DNA of 64,000 nt from Litorivivens sp041624475 (GTDB taxonomy: Bacteria > Pseudomonadota > Gammaproteobacteria > Pseudomonadales > Spongiibacteraceae). The notes under the pieces are model-generated. The model ran no database searches. It was not told the DNA's origin and worked only from the letters and a program-made list of their open reading frames with translations. Location: contig NZ_JBFJUX010000011.1 of assembly GCF_041624475.1 (NCBI RefSeq), positions 61,157 to 125,156 on the forward strand. The letters run 5' to 3'. The translations under genes were made by a program, and so were the position numbers. This document shows, piece after piece, positions 32,583-40,853 of this stretch (its first letter is position 1; every line of letters begins with the position of its first letter).

Positions 32583-33575
32583 TCAAGCTTTGTTGCGGGC
32601 ACCCGGTGAGAACAGTTTTCCGCGCACACCTTCCCGGTATTGCTTGGGCGTGACGCCGTACTCGCGGCGAAACAGGCGACTGAAATAGTTGGGGTCGGGA
32701 ATGCCTGCGGTCTGGGCGATATCGCTGATAGCCAGATTGCTTTGCTGAAGGAGTTCCCGGGCGGTACGCAGGCGCAGGGTATTGAGGTAGTCCAGTGGGC
32801 TTTGCCCGGTGGCCTGTTTGAAGCGGCGAGTGAGGCTGCGCTCGCTGAGGCCGGCCTGTTGCGCCAGCTGCGACAGCCGCAGAGGGCTGGCAAAATGCTT
32901 GCCCAGGTAAGACTGCACCAGGGCAATCGCCTCATCCCTGTGCAGGTCGGTCTGGCCAACCCGGTAGGCGTGAGAGTGGAAGGGGCGGCGGATCTCAGGC
33001 GAAAACTGGCGCTCGACCCGGTGGGCGATGGTAGTGCCCCAGCGCTCGCCAATCAGGTGTACCAGCAGGTCGGCGATGGAGTTGATGCTGCCGGCGCAGA
33101 AAATCCGCTCGGTTTCGGTGATCAGGTAGTTCCGGATCAGGTCGACCTGGGGATAGCGTTCGCTGAAATCTTCAAAATAATGCCAGTGGGTGGTGGCGGG
33201 GCGGTTTTGCAGCAGGCCCGCCTCTGCGAGCAGGTAGCTGCCTGTGCCCACCGTGCACAGTGTGCTGCCGGCTCGGTAGTGTTCATTGAGCCAGCCGCCG
33301 AGGTGATCCAGATCGATCCCTTTTAGCGGGTGCCGCCAGCGGGTGGGTAGGATAATCAGGTCGAGTGAGTCCGCGTCGTCGATGGCCGCTTCCGGGCTTA
33401 GTGTCAGGCCGCCAGCGGCGGTCACAGGGCGCCCGTCTAGCCCCAGTAATTGGACGCGAGGTGCGCGCTGGCGCTGTATGCGCAGCTGATCGCTGGTGGC
33501 CTGTAACATCTCCAGCGGCAAGGAAAGGCTGGAGGTAAGCGCGTTGGGCAGGGCGACCAGGGCAATGTTGACCAT
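32583..33575 (-). CDS. GlxA family AraC-type transcriptional regulator
   Basis: This 330-residue protein has an N-terminal DJ-1/PfpI-like (class I amidotransferase fold) sensor domain (residues 1-190, with TVGTGSYLLAEAGLL; the nucleophile Cys of true amidotransferases is not obvious). The C-terminal AraC domain has two helix-turn-helix motifs (LSQLAQQAGLSERSLTRRF and ISDIAQTAGIPDPNYFSRLF). It is divergent from fabY and upstream of the Rieske oxygenase gene. Two perfect 10-bp direct repeats 21 bp apart in the fabY side of the gap are good operator candidates. It may control the oxygenase, itself and possibly fabY; the effector is unknown. Confidence 0.86.
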   Translation of the reverse strand: MVNIALVALPNALTSSLSLPLEMLQATSDQLRIQRQRAPRVQLLGLDGRPVTAAGGLTLSPEAAIDDADSLDLIILPTRWRHPLKGIDLDHLGGWLNEHYRAGSTLCTVGTGSYLLAEAGLLQNRPATTHWHYFEDFSERYPQVDLIRNYLITETERIFCAGSINSIADLLVHLIGERWGTTIAHRVERQFSPEIRRPFHSHAYRVGQTDLHRDEAIALVQSYLGKHFASPLRLSQLAQQAGLSERSLTRRFKQATGQSPLDYLNTLRLRTARELLQQSNLAISDIAQTAGIPDPNYFSRLFRREYGVTPKQYREGVRGKLFSPGARNKA

Positions 33576-33591
33576 GCTTATTTGTGTCCTG

Positions 33592-33622
33592 AATATACTA
33601 TAATACGGCCATAATATACTAT
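33592..33622. promoter_or_regulatory. Direct-repeat operator candidate between GlxA-type regulator and fabY
   Basis: AATATACTAT occurs twice (33592-33601 and 33613-33622), start-to-start 21 bp, i.e. two helical turns on the same DNA face, as expected for an AraC-family dimer. The AT-rich stretch also supplies -10-like sequences on either strand. The sites are 17 bp from the regulator start and about 60 bp from the fabY GTG. Confidence 0.5.
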
Positions 33623-33682
33623 TTTATACGCTCGGCTTTACCTAGAATCTTCCCGTCATTTGTTGTCTGGGAGTTTGAATTC

Positions 33683-35530
33683 GTGGCGCGGTTACCGGTT
33701 ATTACAGGATTTGGCGGCATCAACGCCGCAGGCAGGTCGTCCTTCCATCATGGCTACCGGCGTCTGGTGCTGGATGCACTGCCTCAGGACAAAGCGGACC
33801 GAACCCTGCAAAGCCTGTCGGCGCTGATGGGCGTGCCAGCGGGTGATCGCGAATACATCCTTAACCATACCCTGGTTCGCAAGATTGAGGCGGGCTGGTT
33901 TGATACCGAGGCGATTCCCTGCAACAAGTCTATGCCGCTGGCACCTGCCGGGGATGTGCTGAGTTTCGTCACGCGGGCGCGCAACCTGCCGGAGCAGCTG
34001 CCCGAAAACTGGACTGTGACCGAAGTTGAAAAAGGCCGCGTGCGCGTGGATATGCGCGGCGCCAGCGATTTTCTGGTGCACACCACCCGAACCAGCGAAG
34101 TACGCGCTGCCGGTCAGTTGCCGACCGGCTTTGATCCGGCGGCGCTCTATGCCTCGCGCAGCCATCCTCGCGGTCTACAGCTCTCTGTTTACGGTGCGTC
34201 AGACGCCATCCAATCCGTGGGGATTGGCTGGGAAACGCTCCTGTCGGTGGTGCGTCCGGATCAGGTGAGTGTCTACGCCAGTTCGGCCATGGCCCAGCTC
34301 GATGAAAACGGCAATGGTGGCCTGCTGGCCGCGCGTCTTGGCGGTAAACGGGTAACCTCCAAGCAGCTCGCACTTGGCCTGGCCGATATGCCTTCGGATT
34401 TTGTAAACGCCTATGTGCTGGGCAGCATTGGCAGCACCGGGCCCTCGCTGGGTGCCTGCGCTACCTTCCTTTATAACCTGCGCGCCGGTGTCCAGGATAT
34501 TCGCAGCGGCCGTGCGCGTATTGCCATTGTCGGCGCAGCCGAAGCGCCTATCACGCCGGATGTTATCGACGGCTATGCCACCATGGGTGCGCTGGCCACC
34601 GATGCCGGCCTGATGAAGCTGGACGGGGTGGACTCTCTCGACGAGGCTGCTTATCGTCGCGCCTGCCGCCCCTTTGGCGATAACTGCGGTTTCACCCTGG
34701 CCGAGGCGTCCCAGTTTGTGGTGCTGATGGATGACGAACTGGCTCTGGAGCAGGGGGCGAGTATTTACGGTTCGGTGCCCGACGTGTTTATCAATGCCGA
34801 CGGCTATAAAAAATCGATCTCGTCGCCGGGTGCGGGCAATTACCTGACAGTGGCCAAAGCCGCCTCTCTAGTGCGGGAAGTGCTTGGTGAGAGAACCCTG
34901 CGCGAGCGTAGCTTTGTGCAGGCCCATGGCACGGGAACACCTCAGAATCGAGTCAGCGAATCTCATATTCTCAATGAAGTTGCTAAGGCCTTTGGCATCG
35001 AGTCCTGGCCGGTGGCGGCTATAAAAGCTTATCTGGGCCATACCGTGGCATCGGCCAGTGGCGATCAGCTGGTTACGACGCTGGGTGTATGGAGTGATGG
35101 CTTGCTGCCCGGTATCGCCACCGTGAGTGAATTTGCTGCTGATGTGCATCAAAGTAATCTCAGCCTGAGCCGCGAGCATCGTGAAATCGACACCGACGCC
35201 GCGCTGCTGAACTCAAAGGGTTTTGGCGGCAATAACGCCACAGCGGCTGTGTTTTCTCCCGGGGTGACTAGGGCGCTGCTCCAGGCCCGTCACGGAAAGG
35301 CTGCGCTGAGCGATTGGCAGGGCCGCGAAGAGCAGGTGGCGGCAACGGCCCGGGCCTATGATGACTCGGCCATTGCGGGCCGTGCCGAGGTGATTTATCG
35401 CTTCGATCACAATGTGCTAAAGGGGGACGAGTTGGCTATCAGCGACACCAGTATCAGCCTGCCGGGCTACGCCAATGCGGTGGACCTGAAGATCGACACC
35501 CCTTACGCCAGCTGGCTCTCCTCGAAGTAA
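33683..35530 (+). CDS. fabY: Beta-ketoacyl-ACP synthase FabY
   Basis: This 615-residue ketosynthase closely matches Pseudomonas aeruginosa FabY (PA5174), which condenses acetyl-CoA with malonyl-ACP and replaces FabH in starting fatty-acid synthesis. The opening LPVITGFGGINAAGRSSFHHG is characteristic. The Cys-His-His triad is visible: C259 in GACATFLYNL, His in QAHGTGTPQNRVSE and His in KAYLGHTVASASG. The start is GTG with GGGAG 9 bp upstream. It stands alone, divergent from the GlxA-type regulator. The presence of FabY suggests that FabH may be absent or secondary, which only the genome can tell. Confidence 0.92.
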   Translation: MARLPVITGFGGINAAGRSSFHHGYRRLVLDALPQDKADRTLQSLSALMGVPAGDREYILNHTLVRKIEAGWFDTEAIPCNKSMPLAPAGDVLSFVTRARNLPEQLPENWTVTEVEKGRVRVDMRGASDFLVHTTRTSEVRAAGQLPTGFDPAALYASRSHPRGLQLSVYGASDAIQSVGIGWETLLSVVRPDQVSVYASSAMAQLDENGNGGLLAARLGGKRVTSKQLALGLADMPSDFVNAYVLGSIGSTGPSLGACATFLYNLRAGVQDIRSGRARIAIVGAAEAPITPDVIDGYATMGALATDAGLMKLDGVDSLDEAAYRRACRPFGDNCGFTLAEASQFVVLMDDELALEQGASIYGSVPDVFINADGYKKSISSPGAGNYLTVAKAASLVREVLGERTLRERSFVQAHGTGTPQNRVSESHILNEVAKAFGIESWPVAAIKAYLGHTVASASGDQLVTTLGVWSDGLLPGIATVSEFAADVHQSNLSLSREHREIDTDAALLNSKGFGGNNATAAVFSPGVTRALLQARHGKAALSDWQGREEQVAATARAYDDSAIAGRAEVIYRFDHNVLKGDELAISDTSISLPGYANAVDLKIDTPYASWLSSK

Positions 35531-35723
35531 TCAACCTTTCACGAACCTCTGAGGGGCGGCTTCCGGTCGCCCCGTGACGTCAAATCTGTCCGTTTTTTCT
35601 TAAAAATTGCTTAGGTGTCGCCACTTGGCAAGACAAGGCAGGGCTTTCATGGTTGAATGTCGCCCGGGGGAGCAGTGGCAACATAGCCATCTGCAGGCAC
35701 TAGCTTCTGTATGGAGAGATGCA

Positions 35724-36236
35724 TTGAAGAACGAAGCAAAAGCGCGGGTGGTCATTAATATGCCGCGTGAACAGGCCTGGATGAAATTGCGTGACTTAGG
35801 CCTGGCCCACAACTACGTACCGGGCATTATCAAAACCGAAATTACCACTGAAAAGAAAGAAGGTGTCGGCGCCAGTCGCAAAGTGTATCAGAGTGAAACC
35901 AAGGCGCTGGATGAGACCGTAGTGGAGTGGAAGGAAGGCTACGGTTTTCTGATTCGTCTGCACAAGGGGGATACCGGCAGTCAACCACCCTTCAAAGAAG
36001 CCTTTTTTCGCTATCACATTGACGAGGCGGGCAATGGGCAGACTGCTCTGACGACGTCCCTGATCTACACCATGCGCTGGGGCTGGTTTGGCGAGTTTCT
36101 TCAAAACCGATTTCTTGCTGGTATCTTTCGCTCTGTCATTCGCGATGTGGCGATCAGCATGAAAGCCTATTATGAGAGCGGCGAGCCGACCACACCGGAG
36201 AAGCTGAAACAGATCAAAGCTGATATGAAGTCCTGA
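35724..36236 (+). CDS. SRPBCC (START-like) family protein
   Basis: This 170-residue START/Bet v1-like domain protein begins KNEAKARVVINMPREQAWMKL with the typical N-terminal strand and helix, and ends with the long C-terminal helix (FLAGIFRSVIRDVAISMKAYYES). These domains bind hydrophobic ligands or act as lipid-transfer or cyclase folds; no specific function can be assigned. The start is uncertain: TTG at 35724 has GGAGAG 5-7 bp upstream and begins at the domain border, while the frame is open to 35607. It lies four bases before the nitroreductase gene, so they probably form one operon. Confidence 0.72.
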   Translation: MKNEAKARVVINMPREQAWMKLRDLGLAHNYVPGIIKTEITTEKKEGVGASRKVYQSETKALDETVVEWKEGYGFLIRLHKGDTGSQPPFKEAFFRYHIDEAGNGQTALTTSLIYTMRWGWFGEFLQNRFLAGIFRSVIRDVAISMKAYYESGEPTTPEKLKQIKADMKS

Positions 36237-36240
36237 CCTT

Positions 36241-36807
36241 ATGGATGCCTTGACCCTTCTCCAAAAGCGAAATTCTGCGCCAAAATTGACTGAACCGGGG
36301 CCAACCCCGGACGAAATAAACACCTTGATTCGAGCAGCACTGCGGGCGCCTGACCACGCCCGATTGCGGCCCTGGCGTTTTCTGCTGATTGAGGGGCAGG
36401 CGCGACACCACCTAGGCGACGTATTCGCGCGCGCCCTGCAGCGCCGCAACCCAGAGGCCGGCGAGGCCGATCTGGACAAGGCGCGCAGCAAAGCGCTGCG
36501 GGCACCACTGATTATCGCGGTGGTTACGGTCTACACTGAGCACCCCAAAGTTCCCTTGTTAGAACAGCAGCTCTCTGCTGGCTGCGCCGCTCACAGTATA
36601 TTGTTGGCCGCTGAGGCCTTGGGTTACGCCGGTATCTGGCGCACAGGCGCAAACGCCTTCGACCCGAAGGTATTGGCGGAGCTAAACCTCGCAGAAAACG
36701 AAACGCTGGTCGGCTACCTTTATATTGGTAGTCGCGACGGCCGCGCTAAACCCCTGCCAAATTACGACAGCGCCGACTTTGTTTCTTATTGGCAGGCTGA
36801 TGAATAA
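36241..36807 (+). CDS. Nitroreductase family protein (YdjA-like)
   Basis: This 188-residue FMN-dependent oxidoreductase is of the small YdjA-type nitroreductase subfamily. FMN-binding features are the N-terminal RAALRAPDHARLRPWRFLLI, the central GCAAHSILLAAEALGYAGIWRTG and the end of the fold with LYIGSRDGRAKPLP. The family reduces nitro-compounds, quinones or enones with NAD(P)H; the true substrate is unknown. It follows the SRPBCC gene by four bases and precedes the dienoyl-CoA isomerase-like gene by 22 bases, suggesting a three-gene unit acting on a hydrophobic acyl or aromatic substrate. Confidence 0.85.
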   Translation: MDALTLLQKRNSAPKLTEPGPTPDEINTLIRAALRAPDHARLRPWRFLLIEGQARHHLGDVFARALQRRNPEAGEADLDKARSKALRAPLIIAVVTVYTEHPKVPLLEQQLSAGCAAHSILLAAEALGYAGIWRTGANAFDPKVLAELNLAENETLVGYLYIGSRDGRAKPLPNYDSADFVSYWQADE

Positions 36808-36829
36808 CGCCCAATCACGTGGAGCGACC

Positions 36830-37642
36830 ATGCAAACCTTTGAAACGCTTACCCTCAGTATTGAAAATCATATCGCCCATGTAGAGTTGAATCGGCCGGA
36901 TAAGGCCAATGCGATGAACCTTCCAATGTGGGGCGAGCTGCAGACCTGTTTTGAGTCGCTGTCCGATGATCCCGAGGTCCGTGTGGTTGTACTCAGTGGC
37001 GCGGGCAAGCACTTCTGCTCTGGTATAGACCTGGATATGTTTGCCGCTATCGCCAATGACAGTCAGAGTGAGCCGGCCCGCAAGGCAGAGCAATTGCGTC
37101 AAACCATATTGCGTCTACAGGATAACCTCAGTGCCATAGAGAAATGCCGCAAGCCGGTATTGGCAGCGATTCACGGCAGCTGTGTCGGCGGTGGTATCGA
37201 TATGGTGAGCTGCTGCGATATGCGCTACTGCGCACAAGGCACTACTTTTTCCATTAAAGAAATCGATATCGGTATGACCGCCGATGTGGGTACCTTGCAG
37301 CGCCTTCCCCACATTATTCCCCAGGGTGTTGTGCGTGAGCTGGCTTATACGGGCAGAAATGTTGAAGCGAGCGAAGCGCGTGATATCGGTCTGGTCAATG
37401 CGGTCTATGAAAATCGCGAAGCGCTGCTGGAAGGCGTAATGGGCATTGCCGCTGATATTGCCAGCAAATCCCCCTTGGCCATTCGCGGTACCAAGGAAAT
37501 GCTGGTATATACCCGGGACCACTCGGTGGCTGATGGCCTGAACTTTATTGCGACCTGGAATGCTGGCATGTTAAGTCAGGCCGATGTGATGGCTGCACTG
37601 ACCGCTCGTATGGAAAAGAAAGTGGCAAAGTTTGACAGCTAG
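36830..37642 (+). CDS. Crotonase-family delta(3,5)-delta(2,4)-dienoyl-CoA isomerase-like protein
   Basis: This 270-residue crotonase shows strong resemblance to eukaryotic ECH1: AIHGSCVGGGIDMVSCCDMRY, then FSIKEIDIGMTADVGTLQRLP, and TRDHSVADGLNFIATWN near the end. The two acidic catalytic residues of ECH1 (the Glu in KEID and the Asp in TADVG) are both present. The enzyme moves double bonds in dienoyl-CoA formed during oxidation of unsaturated fatty acids. Start: ATG at 36830 with GGAG 5 bp upstream; the frame is open to 36725 but that overlaps the nitroreductase. Confidence in the exact reaction is moderate. Confidence 0.87.
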   Translation: MQTFETLTLSIENHIAHVELNRPDKANAMNLPMWGELQTCFESLSDDPEVRVVVLSGAGKHFCSGIDLDMFAAIANDSQSEPARKAEQLRQTILRLQDNLSAIEKCRKPVLAAIHGSCVGGGIDMVSCCDMRYCAQGTTFSIKEIDIGMTADVGTLQRLPHIIPQGVVRELAYTGRNVEASEARDIGLVNAVYENREALLEGVMGIAADIASKSPLAIRGTKEMLVYTRDHSVADGLNFIATWNAGMLSQADVMAALTARMEKKVAKFDS

Positions 37643-37735
37643 CGTGACCGTTCGCATCACTGTGTATGCGGAGCGGTTTGCTATCATAACAACGACTATA
37701 AACGAGCGATCTGCGGTTTGATCAAACAGAAAAAC

Positions 37736-38314
37736 ATGACCATTTTCAGCACGCCGCTGATTTCCCAGCTTTTGCGTCTGGTGTCATTCATCGGCCTGAA
37801 ACTCACCGGTTGGAAGACAGTTGGTGAACCGCCTAAGCAAGATAAATACGTGATGATCGCGATACCTCACACCAGCAACTGGGATTTTCTGGTGATGCTG
37901 ACGGTGGTGCTGAAATACAAGCTGGATGTTCACTGGATGGGAAAGCACACCCTGTTCCCGGCGCCGATACGTTGGCTTGTGCGCTGGATGGGGGGAATCC
38001 CGATCGACCGCCGCTCAGCGCAAAATACCGTTGAGCAGGTAGCTGAGGCTTTTCACCGATCAGAAGAGCTGGTTCTACTGATCACGCCCGAGGGCACCCG
38101 CCGCAAGGTGGATAGTCTAAAGGCCGGTTTTTACCATATTGCCACGCGCGTCAATGTGCCCATTCAGCTTGCCTACCTCGATGCCAAAACCAAGGTTGTT
38201 GGTTTCGGTCCTCTCGTTCACCCGACGGGTGACTACGAAAAAGACGTTAAAGAGATACTTGCCTTTTACAGTGACAAGCAAGGTCTCCGCTCTGAATTTG
38301 ATATGGACGGCTGA
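37736..38314 (+). CDS. 1-acyl-sn-glycerol-3-phosphate acyltransferase-like protein (PlsC family)
   Basis: This 192-residue membrane-associated acyltransferase has motif I HTSNWDF (H-x4-D, around residue 45), GIPIDRR and the substrate motif TPEGTRR. The reaction expected is acyl transfer to lysophospholipid or a related glycerol/ornithine acceptor; the family is broad. A hydrophobic N-terminal segment (about residues 8-24) suggests membrane contact. The ATG at 37736 was chosen over a TTG at 37718; neither has a clear ribosome-binding site. The PQQ alcohol dehydrogenase gene begins 36 bp downstream. Confidence 0.82.
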   Translation: MTIFSTPLISQLLRLVSFIGLKLTGWKTVGEPPKQDKYVMIAIPHTSNWDFLVMLTVVLKYKLDVHWMGKHTLFPAPIRWLVRWMGGIPIDRRSAQNTVEQVAEAFHRSEELVLLITPEGTRRKVDSLKAGFYHIATRVNVPIQLAYLDAKTKVVGFGPLVHPTGDYEKDVKEILAFYSDKQGLRSEFDMDG

Positions 38315-38350
38315 AGATACAGCCGCCAGAAAGCTGTTAGAGGAAGGGAA

Positions 38351-40525
38351 ATGCACAAACTGTTTGTGATGTTGCTGGGGCTATCTCTGGCGACGAGTGG
38401 CTTTGTGGCCGCCAACACGCCAGAAGATATTCGCGCTGCCACGGAAACCGTCGATACCGCCGCGATTTCGGCGGAAAACCCGGATAACTGGTTGGGCCAC
38501 GGCAATGATTACCGCGAGCAGCGCTACAGCCAGCTTGATCAGATCAACGAGGCCACGGTAGGCGATCTCGGGTTGGCCTGGTCCTTCGACACAGATTTCA
38601 ATCGCGGGCTGGAAGCAACGCCGATCGTGGTCGATGGTGTTATGTTTGTTACCGGCAACTGGAGCGTTGTCTACGCGCTGGATGCGAAGACCGGCAAGTT
38701 GCTCTGGAAGTATGATCCTGAGGTGCCCCGCGAGTGGGCAAAAATGGCCTGCTGCGATGTGGTGAACCGCGGAGTGGCGGTTTACCGGGGCAAGGTTATT
38801 TTCGGCACGCTCGATGCGCGCCTAATCGCATTGGATGCGGCCACCGGTGAAAAACACTGGGAAGTCCAGGCCGCAGACATCAAGCAATACCCCTATACCA
38901 TTACCGGTGCGCCGCGTGTATTTAAAGACAAGGTGATCATCGGTAACGGCGGCGCCGAATACGGTGTACGCGGCTTTGTCAGTGCTTTCGATGTGAATAC
39001 CGGCGAGGAGCTGTGGCGCTTTTACACCGTGCCGGGCAACCCGGCCGACGGATTCGAAAATGAGGCCATGGAGCGCGCTGCCGACACCTGGACGGGTGAA
39101 TGGTGGAAGATGGGCGGCGGCGGTACCGTCTGGGATTCCATCGTCTACGACCCTGAGCTCGACCAACTCTATATTGGTGTTGGTAACGGCTCTCCGTGGA
39201 ACCACAAAATTCGCAGCCCGGAAGGCGGCGACAATCTCTACCTTTCCTCTATCGTCGCGCTGAACCCGGATACCGGTGAATACCTGTGGCACTACCAGCA
39301 AACACCTGGGGAAAGCTGGGATTTCACCGCTACCCAGCACATCATGCTGGCGGATATGGAATGGCAGGGCGAAGCCCGCAAGGTGCTGTGGCAGGCTCCG
39401 AAAAATGGTTTCTTCTTCATTATAGATCGCAGTAACGGAAAGCTGTTGTCTGCAGAGCCTTATGCCCGAGTTAACTGGGCAACCCACTATGACATGGAAA
39501 CGGGCCGCCCGGTGGAAACTGACCGCGCGCGCTACCAAGACAAACCTGAATTTATCCGGCCGTCTTCAATGGGAGCCCACAATTGGCACCCGATGGCCTA
39601 CAGCCCCAAAACCGGACTGGTGTACATTCCGGCAATAGATGCCTTGTTCAAATACGGTGATGCCAAGGATTACTTGCACAAGTGGGGGCATTGGAACCTC
39701 GGGGTACCCTTGGAGCAGGATGCAGCTCCCAACCATATTCTCGCCCAGCTGATGCTGAAGAAAGTGACCACGGGCTCGCTGCTTGCGTGGGATCCAAAAA
39801 CTCAGTCAGCCGCCTGGTCTGTGCCTTACCAGCGCCCCTGGAACGGTGGCGTATTGGCTACTGCGGGCAATCTGGTATTTCAAGGGACGGCGACTGGCGA
39901 GTTTCGAGCCTACCGGGCCGACAACGGTGAGCAGATGTGGTCCTTCGATGCCCGCACCGCTGTCATAGCCTCGCCGGTAAGCTATACCGTTGGCGGTGAG
40001 CAGTATGTGACGGTGCTCGCCGGGCAGGGCGGTGCATTTGGTTTGATCGCTGGTTACGAACAGGAGGGTGGCATTCCTCCCAGTCGTGTACTGACCTTCA
40101 AACTGGGCGCAAATAAAACTCTGCCGGCGAACCCTGAAAAAGTCCTGTTCGAGGCGCCAGCGCCTGAAGAAGTTACCGATGAAGAGTTGGCGAGGGGACG
40201 AACGCTATTCCATGAGTACTGCGCCGGTTGTCACGGCACTGATGCCGTATCCAATGGCGCGATCCCGGATCTGAGGCACCTGCCGCCGGTGTTCTACGAA
40301 AACTTCGACGCCATCGTTCTCGACGGCATGATGCGCAAGGCCGGTATGGTGGGTTTCAGTGACGTGCTCAGTAAAGACGATTCCCGTGTAATTAAAGCCT
40401 ATGTGCTGACTCAGGCAGAAGCAGATCGGAAAATCCGCGAAACACCGAGCTGGTGGATGTCGATCAAGATGGTGTTTTTCCAAACGATCGCCAATATTCT
40501 CGGCTGGATTATGGATAAAGTCTGA
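38351..40525 (+). CDS. PQQ-dependent quinohaemoprotein alcohol dehydrogenase
   Basis: This 724-residue periplasmic dehydrogenase has a signal peptide (1-21, cut after VAA), an eight-bladed PQQ propeller with tryptophan-docking repeats, the vicinal Cys pair KMACCDVV typical of PQQ alcohol dehydrogenases, and catalytic Asp324 in ESWDFTATQ. A C-terminal cytochrome c domain has haem site CAGCH (C624-H628). Alcohol is oxidised to aldehyde and electrons pass from PQQ to haem. Unusually, after the cytochrome domain there is a hydrophobic/amphipathic tail (residues about 700-724, WWMSIKMVFFQTIANILGWI) that could anchor the enzyme to the membrane. AGGAAGG precedes the ATG. A hairpin without a T-run follows. 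Confidence 0.9.
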   Translation: MHKLFVMLLGLSLATSGFVAANTPEDIRAATETVDTAAISAENPDNWLGHGNDYREQRYSQLDQINEATVGDLGLAWSFDTDFNRGLEATPIVVDGVMFVTGNWSVVYALDAKTGKLLWKYDPEVPREWAKMACCDVVNRGVAVYRGKVIFGTLDARLIALDAATGEKHWEVQAADIKQYPYTITGAPRVFKDKVIIGNGGAEYGVRGFVSAFDVNTGEELWRFYTVPGNPADGFENEAMERAADTWTGEWWKMGGGGTVWDSIVYDPELDQLYIGVGNGSPWNHKIRSPEGGDNLYLSSIVALNPDTGEYLWHYQQTPGESWDFTATQHIMLADMEWQGEARKVLWQAPKNGFFFIIDRSNGKLLSAEPYARVNWATHYDMETGRPVETDRARYQDKPEFIRPSSMGAHNWHPMAYSPKTGLVYIPAIDALFKYGDAKDYLHKWGHWNLGVPLEQDAAPNHILAQLMLKKVTTGSLLAWDPKTQSAAWSVPYQRPWNGGVLATAGNLVFQGTATGEFRAYRADNGEQMWSFDARTAVIASPVSYTVGGEQYVTVLAGQGGAFGLIAGYEQEGGIPPSRVLTFKLGANKTLPANPEKVLFEAPAPEEVTDEELARGRTLFHEYCAGCHGTDAVSNGAIPDLRHLPPVFYENFDAIVLDGMMRKAGMVGFSDVLSKDDSRVIKAYVLTQAEADRKIRETPSWWMSIKMVFFQTIANILGWIMDKV

Positions 40526-40537
40526 CCGAAATGCTCA

Positions 40538-40563
40538 GGCGCGCAGTATTCTGGCTGCGCGCC
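40538..40563 (+). terminator. Hairpin after the PQQ alcohol dehydrogenase
   Basis: A perfect 9-bp GC stem (GGCGCGCAG at 40538-40546 with its complement at 40555-40563) has an 8-nt loop and lies 13 bp after the stop. There is no T-run, only CCTTCC, so it may stabilise or weakly terminate the mRNA. Confidence 0.45.
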
Positions 40564-40853
40564 CTTCCGTAATACCTTCCCCAAACTGTCATAAAGCTGA
40601 TTCGTCTTATCGCGTCTAATTTCCTGAATCCAGGGCGGTTCTTCCTCTCATATTCATCAAAATGTTCTTTTCCCACTGAGCCGCCTTTCAAAGGTTTCAC
40701 ATTACTGTCGTGTGGCTGACATAAATACGTCACACATCCCCATTAACCTCTGCCGCAGTTACAGACATGGAGGCGTGGGTTGAAAACATGGAGCAACCCC
40801 GCGAGTAACTGAACGACCAATTACACAGTCTTTCTCAGTTGGGAGCAGCATAA
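40564..40853 (+). promoter_or_regulatory. Pho box and leader of the lipoprotein/TonB-receptor pair
   Basis: Three consecutive 11-bp units, CTGTCGTGTGG (40705-40715), CTGACATAAAT (40716-40726) and ACGTCACACAT (40727-40737), follow the PhoB pattern CTGTCATAnAn. The last two resemble the E. coli phoA box. A further unit pair, CTGTCATAAAG and CTGATTCGTCT, is at 40586-40607. The downstream lipoprotein gene begins 117 bp after the main box, with GGGAG 10 bp before its ATG. Phosphate control is inferred from sequence alone. The remainder of this 290-bp gap shows no gene. Confidence 0.6.

Noticed and set aside
35552..35573. Terminator after fabY
   Set aside because: A GC stem with one G-T pair exists, but there is no T-run directly after it, so it was not listed as a terminator.
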